Shown: positions 8,909-19,032 of the stretch, in pieces
How the letters are laid out: each line of letters begins with the position of its first letter
How positions within the stretch are numbered: the stretch's first letter is position 1
Program-made: the position numbers and the translations under genes
Assembly: GCA_008477525.1 (NCBI GenBank)
Contig: SPDT01000006.1
Span: 3,623,501-3,687,500, forward strand
Source: Hypomyces perniciosus
Lineage: Eukaryota; Ascomycota; Sordariomycetes; Hypocreales; Hypocreaceae
DNA length: 64,000 bases
Direction of reading: 5' to 3'
Notes under the pieces: generated by a model
Databases searched by the model: none
Told to the model about the DNA's origin: nothing
What the model saw: only the letters and a program-made list of their open reading frames with translations

Positions 8909-11770
8909 ATGGCAACTGCATTCTACAGCCCCGAGCAGGCCGTGGGTGCCTCATCGATGCAGCGCACTGCAGATTTTCTGGCTTCGTTGGAGAACGCGAA
9001 GCCCGTTTCCTTGGCCCATGGATCTGTCCCTGCCATCGACGCCCTGCCACCACCGAATCCTCACTTCGTGTTCCCCGCGTCGCCATCTTCGCCATCTTCA
9101 ATGACGCCTTCCTTTGCTCCGGCACCAAGGCGGCGTCGTCCCTTGTCAGCTATTGAAACTCACACTAGATCCTTTAGCCTGGCTGTGGAAACCATTGATA
9201 GAATCCCGAGACATGCGGCACTTCCCGACTTCAGCTTTAACCCCGGCGCCTCCCTTCCTCCAGATCCCCATTCGCTTCTAAGTCCTCCAATCACGCCGAA
9301 TTCGCCGCGGGCTATTCTATCCGCTGCCCGACCACTTGGCCATGGACATCGAAGGGGTGGAAGTGAGTTTGTTGGTGGTCGCATTCGCGAGGGAAGTTCT
9401 ATCGCGGTTATGAGCACCAGTCCGACAAAACTAGAAAGTGGCTTTGCATCTCCAATGCTCCAGCCTCCACCTCCACGCAGAGGTCATCGTCGCGGCATAT
9501 CTGGTGCGATTTCTACAAATGACTTGCCAATTATACCTCCGCCTCCACTCGTGGATTTTTTGCCCAAAGGCAACAGTGCTCCGAACAGTCCTACCGGATT
9601 CGAGCGAAACAACGACCTCCTACCGCTAAATTCGGATGAAACCCAGTCTATAATCTCGCTGCCAGAACCGGTGCAACCCTTGGAACCTGAAAAGAACACC
9701 AGCGAGACCGATACTGTTCCAGCAGTGCCTGTTGTCGAGCCAAATGCGAGTCAGACCAGGCCAGTGCCACGAGCCCGTGTTGGATTTTCTGATACCTTGG
9801 AGTTCATACCCAGACCACTCTCGTTAGTCTCCAACGATACTTCCAGCACTACAACGGCACGACCAGGTCACTATGTTTCAGACAGCATCTCCTCTGTTGT
9901 GTCAGCTACATCCCCTGGTGGACGAGATAGCCCTGCTCCATTATCACGTACACCCACGAGCGAGGTTATGGATTCTCGACCAAGTACAGCTGGTGCCATT
10001 TTGGAACGCGCAACGGAGCCTCAGGCCATCAACAGAAAGTCAACTTCACCACGACGTCGGAATTCCCTTTCTACTCTTCTTGATGTCGCTGAAGTACCTC
10101 CTAGTAATCCAGCAACGTCAAGCCCAGCGAAATCATCCAAACGCTGGTCTTTTTTCGGCCTGGATCCCTTCACTGGTTCAGGATCTCCAACCAAAGGACG
10201 CCCAGCGAGCTCCAGCTCATCAGACTCTACCCCAAGAGCTATGGACGCTGGTTCGTGTTCTGACCACGCATCAGTCTCATCGGCCGATGCTTCAGAAGGG
10301 GCCGCGGGGAAAAACAAGAAGAATGGGAAAAAGGACAGCAAGAAGAAGAGGGTCAAAGGTTGGGCAGGTTCCATCTTGCCTCTGAAGCCCAAGGGCCACA
10401 AGAAGCGAGCCAAACCAGGTATTGTGCGCCCCCCAACGCCTCCTGCCTCTGTATCTCATCACGATGATGAAGACGAGGACGAACCTGAACCTTCAGAAAC
10501 CGAGACTGGGGAGTCTGAAGTGACCACACCTGTAGTCACAATTAGTGAATCTCCGACCCCACCAAAACAAACCGAATCATCACGACGATCAGCAGACGAC
10601 ACAGCCTATCCCATGATTGATTTGGACGCCGCTCTCGGTCCTTTCAATACTCCGCTGTCTTATAACCCCGAATGGGAGGCAGCTCAACGGGCTGCCGGCA
10701 ATTCCGGCAAACGACGACTCCACAGCGCACAGGGACTGAAAGGATTCAGTGGCCCAGGCATGCACTATCATCGACGAGCTGAGTCCGCTCCTGACCTACC
10801 ACCCTTCGATCCCGGACGATCTGCCATTCATCGGTTCGGTAGTAGTTCAACTATGGCCGACGTGTTCGAGGAGGATGAGGAAGATGACGAGCAGAAAGAT
10901 GGACGACGTCAATCCAAAGCTGAAGAAGCGGAAGAGTCTGACGGCGAAATTACACCTCCAGCTGTTACTCTACCACCGAGAAATTCTCTTCCCGATACAC
11001 AGGAAATGCCACTTCAGAAAGTCCGACGACGAAGCTCTGGGCTAAGCGACCGAGATCCATCCAGCATTCATTCAATCCGTGCCGAGTCCTCTAAAGCCTC
11101 TCTCCAGGAAGAAGTCATTGCGGAGGAGCCTCCTACAGCAACTTTCCGTGCGCCGAAACTATTCCAAGGTCCCAGAGTCTCGGTTGATTCGGGAGCGCCA
11201 TCCCCCAGACAACCTCCTGGCAACAATGACCTCCCAGTCGTCGAGGATTGCTCATTGAATCCTCCTAACGGGGCTGCGATACCCCTTAGCCCATACTCGA
11301 CCACTCATTCTTCTTCTCACCCGTCCCCGAGATCGCCCATGTCCATGGATGCTCAGCGCATATCTACCGCGCCCTCGTCTGTCACTGATGATAGCTTTCA
11401 GTCACTGCTCATGGGAGAGCCAGGGCCTGAAGTTAGGATCTCGATCGACTATGACATTCCCTCTCTCACATCGAGTACTTCTACAATGACTCGCGAGAGC
11501 TCTTTTGTCCCGATACCTCGCCCCCGTCCGTCAGCTTATCGCGATCAACGTCCTGTATCTGTGTCTTCGGCAGCATTCGGACGTAGGCGATCAAGCTTGG
11601 TAAGCCTCAGTCGGCTCATTAGCAGCGCGCATGGGGAGAGGAGCAAGCTTTCCACGGAAGTAACTCTAGACAGTGAGCCGGAGTCAAGGAGGCCGAAAAG
11701 CAGCAAGACCAAGCGACTCGGTCGAATGATGCAGTTTTGGAAATCGAACAAAGACGGAGCAGCAACCTGA
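8909..11770 (+). CDS. large Ser/Pro-rich, mostly disordered fungal protein
   Basis: A single uninterrupted frame of 953 codons starting MATAFYSPEQAVGASSMQRT. Composition is very rich in Ser, Pro, Thr and Arg, with many SP/TP sites and RR-x-S sites, suggesting a heavily phosphorylated protein. A Lys-rich segment (KKNGKKDSKKKRVKGWAG) lies at about residues 470-490 and acidic patches near 525 and 655. The C-terminus ends in a basic helix with KRLGRMMQFWKSNKDG. No signal peptide, membrane helix or folded domain is evident. Similar ascomycete proteins have been labelled cell wall proline-rich protein, but nothing here shows wall location; a cytoplasmic or cell-cortex role is equally possible. Confidence 0.85.
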   Translation: MATAFYSPEQAVGASSMQRTADFLASLENAKPVSLAHGSVPAIDALPPPNPHFVFPASPSSPSSMTPSFAPAPRRRRPLSAIETHTRSFSLAVETIDRIPRHAALPDFSFNPGASLPPDPHSLLSPPITPNSPRAILSAARPLGHGHRRGGSEFVGGRIREGSSIAVMSTSPTKLESGFASPMLQPPPPRRGHRRGISGAISTNDLPIIPPPPLVDFLPKGNSAPNSPTGFERNNDLLPLNSDETQSIISLPEPVQPLEPEKNTSETDTVPAVPVVEPNASQTRPVPRARVGFSDTLEFIPRPLSLVSNDTSSTTTARPGHYVSDSISSVVSATSPGGRDSPAPLSRTPTSEVMDSRPSTAGAILERATEPQAINRKSTSPRRRNSLSTLLDVAEVPPSNPATSSPAKSSKRWSFFGLDPFTGSGSPTKGRPASSSSSDSTPRAMDAGSCSDHASVSSADASEGAAGKNKKNGKKDSKKKRVKGWAGSILPLKPKGHKKRAKPGIVRPPTPPASVSHHDDEDEDEPEPSETETGESEVTTPVVTISESPTPPKQTESSRRSADDTAYPMIDLDAALGPFNTPLSYNPEWEAAQRAAGNSGKRRLHSAQGLKGFSGPGMHYHRRAESAPDLPPFDPGRSAIHRFGSSSTMADVFEEDEEDDEQKDGRRQSKAEEAEESDGEITPPAVTLPPRNSLPDTQEMPLQKVRRRSSGLSDRDPSSIHSIRAESSKASLQEEVIAEEPPTATFRAPKLFQGPRVSVDSGAPSPRQPPGNNDLPVVEDCSLNPPNGAAIPLSPYSTTHSSSHPSPRSPMSMDAQRISTAPSSVTDDSFQSLLMGEPGPEVRISIDYDIPSLTSSTSTMTRESSFVPIPRPRPSAYRDQRPVSVSSAAFGRRRSSLVSLSRLISSAHGERSKLSTEVTLDSEPESRRPKSSKTKRLGRMMQFWKSNKDGAAT

Positions 11771-12684
11771 GGCCGAAGAACAGGTCCATGGGTACGAAGA
11801 ATTACGAGACAGTGCCCTTGTCTATATTGGGGCTGTATTGACGAACGTATATGGATACTATGTACTGCGCGCTTCATATCTTCTGCCCACGCTTTGAGGA
11901 CACAGGATTTATCAAACTTCTCATAGCTGTGTTGGAGGTTTACTTATTGAGTCTAATCCGGGGAAGATCGAGCAAGTTGATGGGGACAGAGTGGGAGCTT
12001 GCTGCAGTTACTATCTTGCTCGTACATTATTCGGGGCCTTGAGAGGTCCTGCTCGGCTGTTCTGTGGCCTGGAACTCGGCGTTGATGATGGCATGAGCAT
12101 CATTATTTTGTATGATGACGGCATTTTTTTATCGTCCTTGGCTCTTGAAGCTCTAGGTGCGAAGTGGATGTTTTGGTGGCACTACATGGGGGAATATTTG
12201 ACCAAGCTCTCGGGGCCATGGGCACATTTTCAGTGAAGCGGACCTGCAGCGGTGGCACAATGGTGCGCCAATGGTGCGCCAAGCAGGCATTGTTTGTTTG
12301 AATCGCAGGACGGACTCATGGGATTACTATATGTGAAAATGCACACAAGATAGTTAATGAAATTGGATGCTGAAATATGCATATATACACAAGAACCTCG
12401 CCTCATCCTGATGCAGTCTTATTTAATCGTAAAGTCTGCTGATCCAATAACTAAGCTGATTATGTAGATCTAGATGTCTAGTGATAGTCCATGAAACATC
12501 AACTCTCCGCTTGCATTGCTCTTCCTTGGTTCAAGAGGTTTACGAGCTATAAACATGCTGTACATGAGATCCAAACCGATGGGGTGAAAAAAAAGTCGTT
12601 CCAATATCTAAACACAATGCCGCCCAAAAACGCCTCGTTCATAACTACATGTCACATATCGCATACGAGTAAGTCGTCGCCCGG
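11771..12684. other. convergent 3' spacer
   Basis: Lies between two genes that end towards each other. No coding frame is supportable. A short tandem duplication of AATGGTGCGCC occurs at about 12259-12280. AT-rich stretches towards 12400-12500 are likely 3' untranslated sequence. Confidence 0.6.
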
Positions 12685-13421
12685 TTAAGAAAATAACTTG
12701 GAGACTCCCTTGCGGATTCCCTCAACCAGGCCGTCATCCTCACGGCTGTTGTAGTGGTTGGAGCTGCGCTCAAATCGAAGGCCGCCACCACGGGAGGAGC
12801 CGCCATACTCGCCAGCCATGCGGACAGCATCGCCAACGGCGCTGAAGGGATCACCCGTGGCGGCGCGGGAAGCCATGCCAAGCATGCGCTCGATGGAAGG
12901 CGGGATGCGCAGACCGAAGCGGGCGAGGAGCGCGGTGAGGGCGCCGCCGGTGACGAGGGGCACGATGACGAGGAAGAAGACCTTCCAGGGGTGGCGCTTG
13001 GCGTAGTGTTGGAGGTCGCGAAGGAGGCGCTTGAGTTGCTTGAGGCAGCGCTGCATGAAGCCCTCTCGGGGGGAGCGTTTGTAGTACGAGGGGCGGCCTG
13101 GAGACGCAGTGTAAGTAAATACATGGGCATGGATAAGTGGTCCTCAAACGTGCTGTTTCCGAAGAAGCTGGAGCGGCTGGTGTTGCTGCCCAGGCCGAAG
13201 AACGACCCTCGGGAAGAGTTGTGTTTGCGATAGTGGCCGTCGCCACCGAAGATGCTGCCGGCGATGGAGCGGCTGCTGCGGTGGCGGGAGCGCTCACTTG
13301 ATCGAGAGCGCGATCGCGAACGAGAGCGGCGCTTCTTGTGGTGGTGATGGCGATGGCGAGAGGAGCGGCCGCTCTGGCTGACGGTGTCGCCAAGAGAGTC
13401 GAGGAAGCCCGAGGATCCCAT
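12685..13421 (-). CDS. Arg/Ser/His-rich single-pass membrane protein with GC-AG intron
   Basis: Two exons, 13421-13154 and 13097-12685, give 226 residues starting MGSSGFLDSLGDTVSQSGRS. The N-terminal half has a His run and an RS-rich tract (RSRSRSRSRSSERSRHRSS), then Ser/Phe/Gly repeats. The second half contains SRPSYYKRSPREGF, a basic helix, and one hydrophobic helix (VFFLVIVPLVTGGALTALLA) before a disordered tail. The only join that connects the two halves in frame uses a GC donor (A/GCACGT) with a CAG acceptor. The nearby GT donor gives the wrong frame. An upstream in-frame ATG at 13463 only adds low-complexity residues. The type is recurrent in filamentous ascomycetes, function unknown. 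Confidence 0.75.
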
Positions 13422-14620
13422 GATTGTTGTTGTTGTTGCTGTTGTTGTTATTGGAAGAAGCAAGGTGAAGCGAAATGTTTAAGCGAGCGAGATTGTCCCC
13501 GCTATGTCAATGCCAACTTGGTTCTCAACTCGTATATCGCAGTGTTTCGCAGCCAAGACGGCGAGACGAGAAGGGGAAAAAAGAAAAAAATCAGATACGA
13601 GACAGAGAGAGACAGGAAAGCCCGGCTCTCGTGTCCTGCAAGTCAGAAGGGGCCCTGTCTCCTATTTGGTGGTATGTACGTGTTTCTTGCGCGACAAGGC
13701 GAGAGATGCCGATGCAACGATGAGCTGCAGATGCTGTTGCTTCTCAGCTTCTCGTCCGGGTGGAGAGAGTGGGCAGCCCTTCGCCAGAAGGATGCATGTC
13801 TGTAAATTCGAGTGGCTGGGCGTGCTTTTCCACAAGGGCCGTCTGGCTAGGGCCCGTGGGGGATCCGTCAGGGGGTTAACGAGGCCTGAAACGAGCCCGC
13901 TTGTTCGCTCTGGTAAAACACACGAGGTTGGAATTTACAGGGGACTGGATCTACAAAGGAAGAAATCTCCCGGGCTATTCTCCGCAATATGCACTGGCCG
14001 ATCCATACTCCTACTAGTAATACTAGGTATTATCCAGAAGTCAGTCTTTTCTATAAAGCCCAATACCTGTGTTGAACCGACCGTAAGACAAGATTCATCT
14101 ACTACTTCTTACCCGCTGCAACTATCCTCCTTACATTAGGTAGTATACCGAGGAGCACATGAAAAGCGCAATAATTACAGCTTGTATAACTCATACGAAG
14201 TATAATAAAGTCGTTTGTAATACTATGAGCCAGAAATCCTTCTCTTTGCTATTCTCAAAGAGAGATAAGCGGTGTCATTACAATCGTCAGCGTTGTGTAC
14301 TTCGTATGATTAACTCGAGGTTGAGGGCCTGCGTGTCGGACAAGTTACTCGCCACGTTCCGCAGCCATAATGGATAGTGTCAGCCACAGTACATTCATCT
14401 GGCTGCCTGCCTGTCCGCCAGTTGTATCGCCAACGAACATCTCAAAAACTTCAAGCAGTGAAACAAATAAACCACAAACCCGAATATTTTATGAAATTGA
14501 TACACTGGATACCTGAAATCTATTCGCACTTTTTCTAGACTTCATTTGCCACTACACATCCTGTGAGACAACCTTGAGGAGTGTTCCAAAACGAGCACCA
14601 GAAGCCGGTGTGCTGTTGGC
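13422..14620. other. divergent promoter region
   Basis: About 1.2 kb between two genes transcribed away from each other. A (TTG)n/(CAA)n run lies at about 13424-13452, just upstream of the minus-strand start. Several overlapping open frames reach 211 codons but have no family features and mixed composition. No RNA gene was recognised. Confidence 0.55.
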
Positions 14621-15625
14621 ATGGCTTCGTTGCAAAATAACGTCAGCGCGGGCGCCGAGGAGGGCGAAGATGACTACATGAACATGACATTTGAGAGCCC
14701 TGCTCCTGTTACTGAGTCCTCTGTTCAACGCGCAAAGCGTCTCAAGGATGAATCGCGCGCTCGTGGCATAATCAAGTCCAAAGCACAACTTGCGGAGGAG
14801 GAAGCTGCCGCCAGAGAACGGGCCCTGGCAACCTCAATGCTGGATGACCCACGCGCCAAAAAGAGCAAAGGTCTATCTATGATGGCCAAAATGGGCTTCA
14901 AAGGAGGTGGCTTGGGAAAGAAGATGGGGGATGGCGATGCCCCTGGAAGAACAGAACCCATCAGGATCAGCTTGAAGGAAGACCGAGGTGGTATTGGCAT
15001 GGACAGTGAAAAGAAGAGAAAGCTTCAGGAAGCTGCCGAGGAGAGACAGGTCAAGACCACCAAGGTTGACCCTGATGAATATCAAGAAAGGGTCAGGAAG
15101 GAACGAGAGGAAGCGAGACTTGAGAAACAACTCTATTCTGCGCAGCGGACAGCGGAGGGATTGGATGAAGAGAAGGCAAACCCAGGCTCGAAACAACGCT
15201 CCCCGTCGCCTTCAGACGAAGATTCCACAACGAAGCCTCAGCCAATATCATCACGTCCACTGAAATCAATACCCGTTCTTTATCGAGGCTTAGTCCGTCA
15301 CCGTGAGGAAAAGGAACGAGATAGGCGGATGAGATACGACCTGGAACAGTCTCTCTCTCGGTTGCCAACGTACGAAGACAGTCACGAGGATGAAGACGAC
15401 AAAAAGGCGTTGGGCAAAGGTCACATCGTGTATGCCACAGCAGATGACTTGGACGAGGAGGATGAGGAGCTGGAGGAATTCAATGCGCTGGATCTTAGCA
15501 CTCGATTAAGCCGCCTACTCTCATACTTGCGAGAGAACCATACGTATTGCTTCTGGTGTAAAATGGTCTATCCCGACGAGACTATGGAAGGCTGCCCAGG
15601 GTTGACAGAGGAGGACCATGACTGA
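14621..15625 (+). CDS. G-patch protein, GPATCH11 (CCDC75/CENP-Y)-like
   Basis: An intronless frame of 334 codons. An acidic N-terminus is followed by a coiled-coil segment and then a G-patch around residues 87-125 (SMMAKMGFKGGGLGKKMG, then GIGMD). The C-terminal 60 residues contain LRENHTYCFWCKMVYPDE with the DUF4187 cysteine pair, ending GCPGLTEEDHD. This combination of G-patch plus C-terminal DUF4187 defines the GPATCH11 family. G-patch proteins commonly activate DEAH-box RNA helicases; here that is family inference. The last 23 bases of the gene belong to the left copy of a direct repeat found again near 16952. Confidence 0.9.
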   Translation: MASLQNNVSAGAEEGEDDYMNMTFESPAPVTESSVQRAKRLKDESRARGIIKSKAQLAEEEAAARERALATSMLDDPRAKKSKGLSMMAKMGFKGGGLGKKMGDGDAPGRTEPIRISLKEDRGGIGMDSEKKRKLQEAAEERQVKTTKVDPDEYQERVRKEREEARLEKQLYSAQRTAEGLDEEKANPGSKQRSPSPSDEDSTTKPQPISSRPLKSIPVLYRGLVRHREEKERDRRMRYDLEQSLSRLPTYEDSHEDEDDKKALGKGHIVYATADDLDEEDEELEEFNALDLSTRLSRLLSYLRENHTYCFWCKMVYPDETMEGCPGLTEEDHD

Positions 15626-15712
15626 GTCGGGGGAAAGCCATAGCCATCCAGACTACGAAGTACTCATTGCTTAATGTCATGGCCAGACTCATCCACCATC
15701 ACCATCACCCTT
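15602..15712. repeat. direct repeat, left copy
   Basis: Imperfect copy of 16952-17055. It spans the end of the GPATCH11-like gene, the short spacer and a remnant encoding RVMVMVDESGHDIKQ-stop on the minus strand, matching the C-terminus of the AT-hook protein gene at 17007. The two copies differ by substitutions and small gaps only. Confidence 0.85.
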
Positions 15713-15720
15713 ACATTTCG

Positions 15721-16844
15721 CTAAAGCTGTATGAGGCGAACGTATCTTTGGAAATGTGCATCAGTAAGCACAATATCTCCTTCTCCCGAGGCTAAGTCAG
15801 GCTGCCGAAGAAGAAGGTCTTCAAACTCCAGTCCTAGTGGAGTACTAGTCACCACGAATGAGCCTGCGTTGGCCTGAGATGAGCTTGGTGCCCATGCAAT
15901 ATCAACCGTACCAGTCTTCTCAGCGGTGGTAACCGCTTGACTTCTTGCTCGTGTTGTTGTAGCGCCAGGTCGAGTAGCAGGGTGGGCTCCTTTCCATTTC
16001 TCGATTGTGACAGATCTTTGCTCCCAGTTTGCTCGAATAAGTAGAACAAATTTAACCTGAAACTGAGATGCTTCAAACCAAAGACATGCCTTCTGTCGAA
16101 GGCTCGGTCAGCTCTGTGAATAGCCCGCTTCAATTACCAGCGTTGGAAAAATATCGTCGTCTGGACGAGTTGAGATGGGTTGAAAGGTTGAATCGCCTTC
16201 CCTCATTGATCTCAATGTGCCATTCTGGTTAGAGGATGTATAGGTTGTTGCACCGCTATTCTGTAGGTCATCTCCCAGATTCATTGCCACAAGTTCGTCG
16301 TAAATGATGGGAAACAGGCGAGTATGAAGCTTTTCATGCTTATTTGTAGGGCAGACAATAAATAACAGCTCTGAGGCTGCTTCGTAAAGTGATATTCGAA
16401 ATTTACGCCCATGCCGTTCCCTGGCGCGTTGGATTGCAGAGAGTTGTTGTGGAGAAACATTAGAGAATATGACCACTTCTTGTTGATCTTCATCAATCCG
16501 GCACACTAGATTCTTGACATTGATGAATGGGAAGTGCGGCGGCCCTAAATTAATAGATGAATGAGTACCTTATAATATGATATTCGGGTCGGATAACGTC
16601 GGTCTAAGTGTTGGAATTGGTGGAAATTAGGAATGCAAGAGAGTAATTGAGTGGAAATTCAGGTGCCTAGAAAATTCCTTGTTGTTGTGATATGTTCAGA
16701 CTGACTACGCGAACGCGTTCCACGACAATTCAAGATTACACTTGGGGAAGTCACACTATTACCTTCAAAAGCCACTTTGTTGCTTGTGATTGCGGCTGTA
16801 TTGCTTGTGGGAGAAGTTGCGGCAGAAGATGAAAAGGAAGCCAT
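15721..16844 (-). pseudogene. broken copy of a fungal VIEAGYSQS-family gene
   Basis: Exons 16844-16763 and 16544-15721 join in frame to 302 codons (GTAATA donor, TTTAG acceptor), with a single in-frame TGA at 16110-16108 (codon 173). Before the stop the frame reads HFPFINVKNLVCRIDEDQQE and ends PTLVIEAGYSQS. After it the frame continues PSLRQKACLWFEASQFQVKF and later GEGDIVLTDAHFQRYVRLIQL (split by me only in description). The segment on both sides of the TGA matches a multigene family of filamentous fungi in which VIEAGYSQS is followed directly by L-x-x-LR. The function of the family is unknown to me. Either the gene is inactivated by one nonsense change, or the base is a sequencing error, or the stop is tolerated. 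Confidence 0.7.
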
Positions 16845-16951
16845 TCCGGTGATCCGGGAGTGATGAAAACTTTGAAGTTGAAAAGTTCTGACAGATCGAG
16901 TGGGGTTTACGGCGCTTGACCTGCAAATCGGTTTATGCTTTGGCGTCTAGA

Positions 16952-17055
16952 TTGACAGAGGATCATGACTAATTCAAGGAAAAGTGATGCCTATCCAGAC
17001 TCCAACTCATTGCTTAGTGCCATCGCCAGACTCATCCACCGTTACCATCACCCTT
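16952..17055. repeat. direct repeat, right copy
   Basis: Counterpart of 15602-15712. It retains a short frame equivalent to the end of the GPATCH11-like gene (LTEDHD-stop on the plus strand) and overlaps the intact C-terminus of the minus-strand AT-hook gene. This suggests that those two genes were once tail-to-tail neighbours. Confidence 0.85.
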
Positions 17056-18687
17056 GCCTTGCAGAGAACCATCCGAGACTCGAAGTTCTCTCCGTCCGCA
17101 TTTCCCACCTTCTCTAGAGTCGGGGTCATCACCGTGAATTCAACGGCCCCGTCAAACTCTGACACCTCATCCTCCATGCAATTACAGGGTTCCATGCGCT
17201 CGGGATTGTAGACAACACGCCCCTCGTTGTTCTGAGAGACCAGGAAAATGGCCTTTGACTCCAGCATGATGATATGGAGTTGAACGGCCTGACGAAGCAA
17301 TTCTGATATGGGCTTAAGTAATTCATCCGGTTGCGGCTTTGATGTGAAGATTAGCAAGTCCTCCATGATGGAAGCAGCCAGGCTGTCCATCGCCCCAGCA
17401 CTGGTTCCGGCCACCTCATCAATCTCTTGAACTATTCTGGACTTGATTCGGCTGATCATACTGAGGTATTTCAGCTCCCTGTGGCCTTTGTATGTGGAAT
17501 GACGACGTCAGTAGTGTTGGTTGTAAATGATACTTGACAGCTTGTGGAAGAGGCCCAAGGAGGTACTTGCCTTGTGCGTTCAGAATAAATCTAGTCAAGG
17601 AGCTGCCCATTCTCCCAGCCCAAAGACCTTCCCCTCCCATAAAAATCGCCCAATTAATTCTTCTCCAGAAATAATTCTCAAGCATGTATTTTCTGATCCC
17701 CGGTCCTGAGTTGCAACGTTTGGCGAGTTTGATCAAGTCCATATCGCTAGCATCGCGTTTCGGAATTCGGTCCACATCAACAGGGTGAGCTGTCAAGAAC
17801 TCGCCAATGAAGTTGCGGATGTTGTAGGACATTGTCTTCCATTTCTCAACGATTGTTTGGTCTGATATTTTGGTGTATGTTCCGTCGTCCTGGGCTCTCT
17901 CATCCAGAATATCTACCATAGTCGCTTTCAGGTCCGTGCATTTCTCCTCTAGTTTCTGGCACTTCTCTCTCCAGTTGTTGATAGAAGCATTCAGATTGGC
18001 TTCTTTTCTCTCATAGAATTTCTTTTGGCGCTCAATAGTCGATTCATGGGTGCTGATTTGTTCTTGTAGTCTTTGGATTTTAGCCTCGGCCCGCTCAAGT
18101 GCTCTGTCTTTGGCAGTGTATCTCTCTCCCAGTGATTTGAGAGCAAGTTGAAATGCCTTCAAGTCCTCTGAAGGTTTCACACCTTCCGGATGAGTATTCT
18201 TTCGGCCTCGCTTTTTAGCCTTGGGGCTGTCGAGTTCTTCATCATCCCAACTTCGCTTTTTGGGAACAGGATCTTTGCGAGTCGTATCCGGCTTCTTTTC
18301 CAGGGCCTTACGCGGACGACCTCGGCCTCGACCTCGAGTAGCAGCCTGGCTGTCTTTCTTGAATGTTTCATCTCTGGGATCATCAGCCTCTGATGATTCA
18401 CTCGAGGGCGGGTCCTCCGAGTCCGGCAACGTGACCCCGACCTTGCCACTACTTGGCCTGAGACGAATCCGAGTCTTGGTGCCACAATCTGCAGCTTGAT
18501 CTTGCAAATCGGTTTGTAGTTTGGCGTTCGCATAGCTTTCATCTTGGCTTGATTTTGTATTGGGTGATGTTGGAATCAGAGAAAGTGAGTCCGGGATGCT
18601 GGTCTCTCTCATGGTTCTCTCGCTCTCTATTTCGCCTTCAGAGATGTCAATGGCCCCATTCGACGTGCATGCCTGAGACTTCTCCAT
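17007..18687 (-). CDS. AT-hook, coiled-coil nuclear-type protein
   Basis: Two exons, 18687-17534 and 17478-17007, give 541 residues; the intron has a GTATCA donor and ends in CACAG. The first 110 residues are acidic and Ser-rich. An AT-hook core GRGRGRPRK lies near residue 120, followed by basic clusters (KKRGRKN) that look like nuclear localisation signals. A long coiled coil runs from about residue 175 to 255. The C-terminal half is predicted globular, with FWRRINWAIFMGGEGLWAGR and a final region ending VMVTVDESGDGTKQ. This suggests a DNA-binding chromatin-associated protein. I do not recognise a named family. It is divergent from the Hsp70-like gene, sharing a 345-bp promoter region. Confidence 0.8.
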
Positions 18688-19032
18688 GGTAAAAAAAGCT
18701 GTTGAGGTCAGCCTTGATGTTTGGTTCTCACAGCTCGACAGACAACTTTCACTCGAGATGTGATGGGGAGTTGACCAGTTGGCATCTGTTTCGTTGAAGA
18801 AATGGGGAGGGTTTTGCTCACCTGGTCTTCACCTCTGCCAGGTGGCGACAAGTGAATGGTTGAGGGTACGTTGCTTCGACCTCGCACAAATAAGCACACA
18901 AAAACTGACTTGTGGCTCAGAAACTCCTGATCAGCTCCTGCTCTTCCTTTCATTTTCACCCCAATCACAGAAACCAAGCTGTTATCAAACTATTTTCAAC
19001 ACTTCCCATCTATCGATCTATGGGTGATCGCC
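18688..19032. promoter_or_regulatory. shared divergent promoter region
   Basis: A 345-bp interval separates the start codons of the AT-hook gene (minus) and the Hsp70-like gene (plus). It must hold both promoters. No specific factor site is called. Confidence 0.5.

Noticed and set aside
12243..12316. tRNA-like look of a stretch with TGGCACAATGG and GTTTGAATC
   Set aside because: The boxes loosely resemble Pol III A and B boxes, but no acceptor, D or anticodon stem can be formed; the local AATGGTGCGCC tandem copy explains part of the pattern.
16108..16506. Treating the first part of the broken gene as a complete short gene
   Set aside because: The frame continues past the TGA with strong family-like sequence for another 129 codons, so a nonsense change is the simpler explanation.
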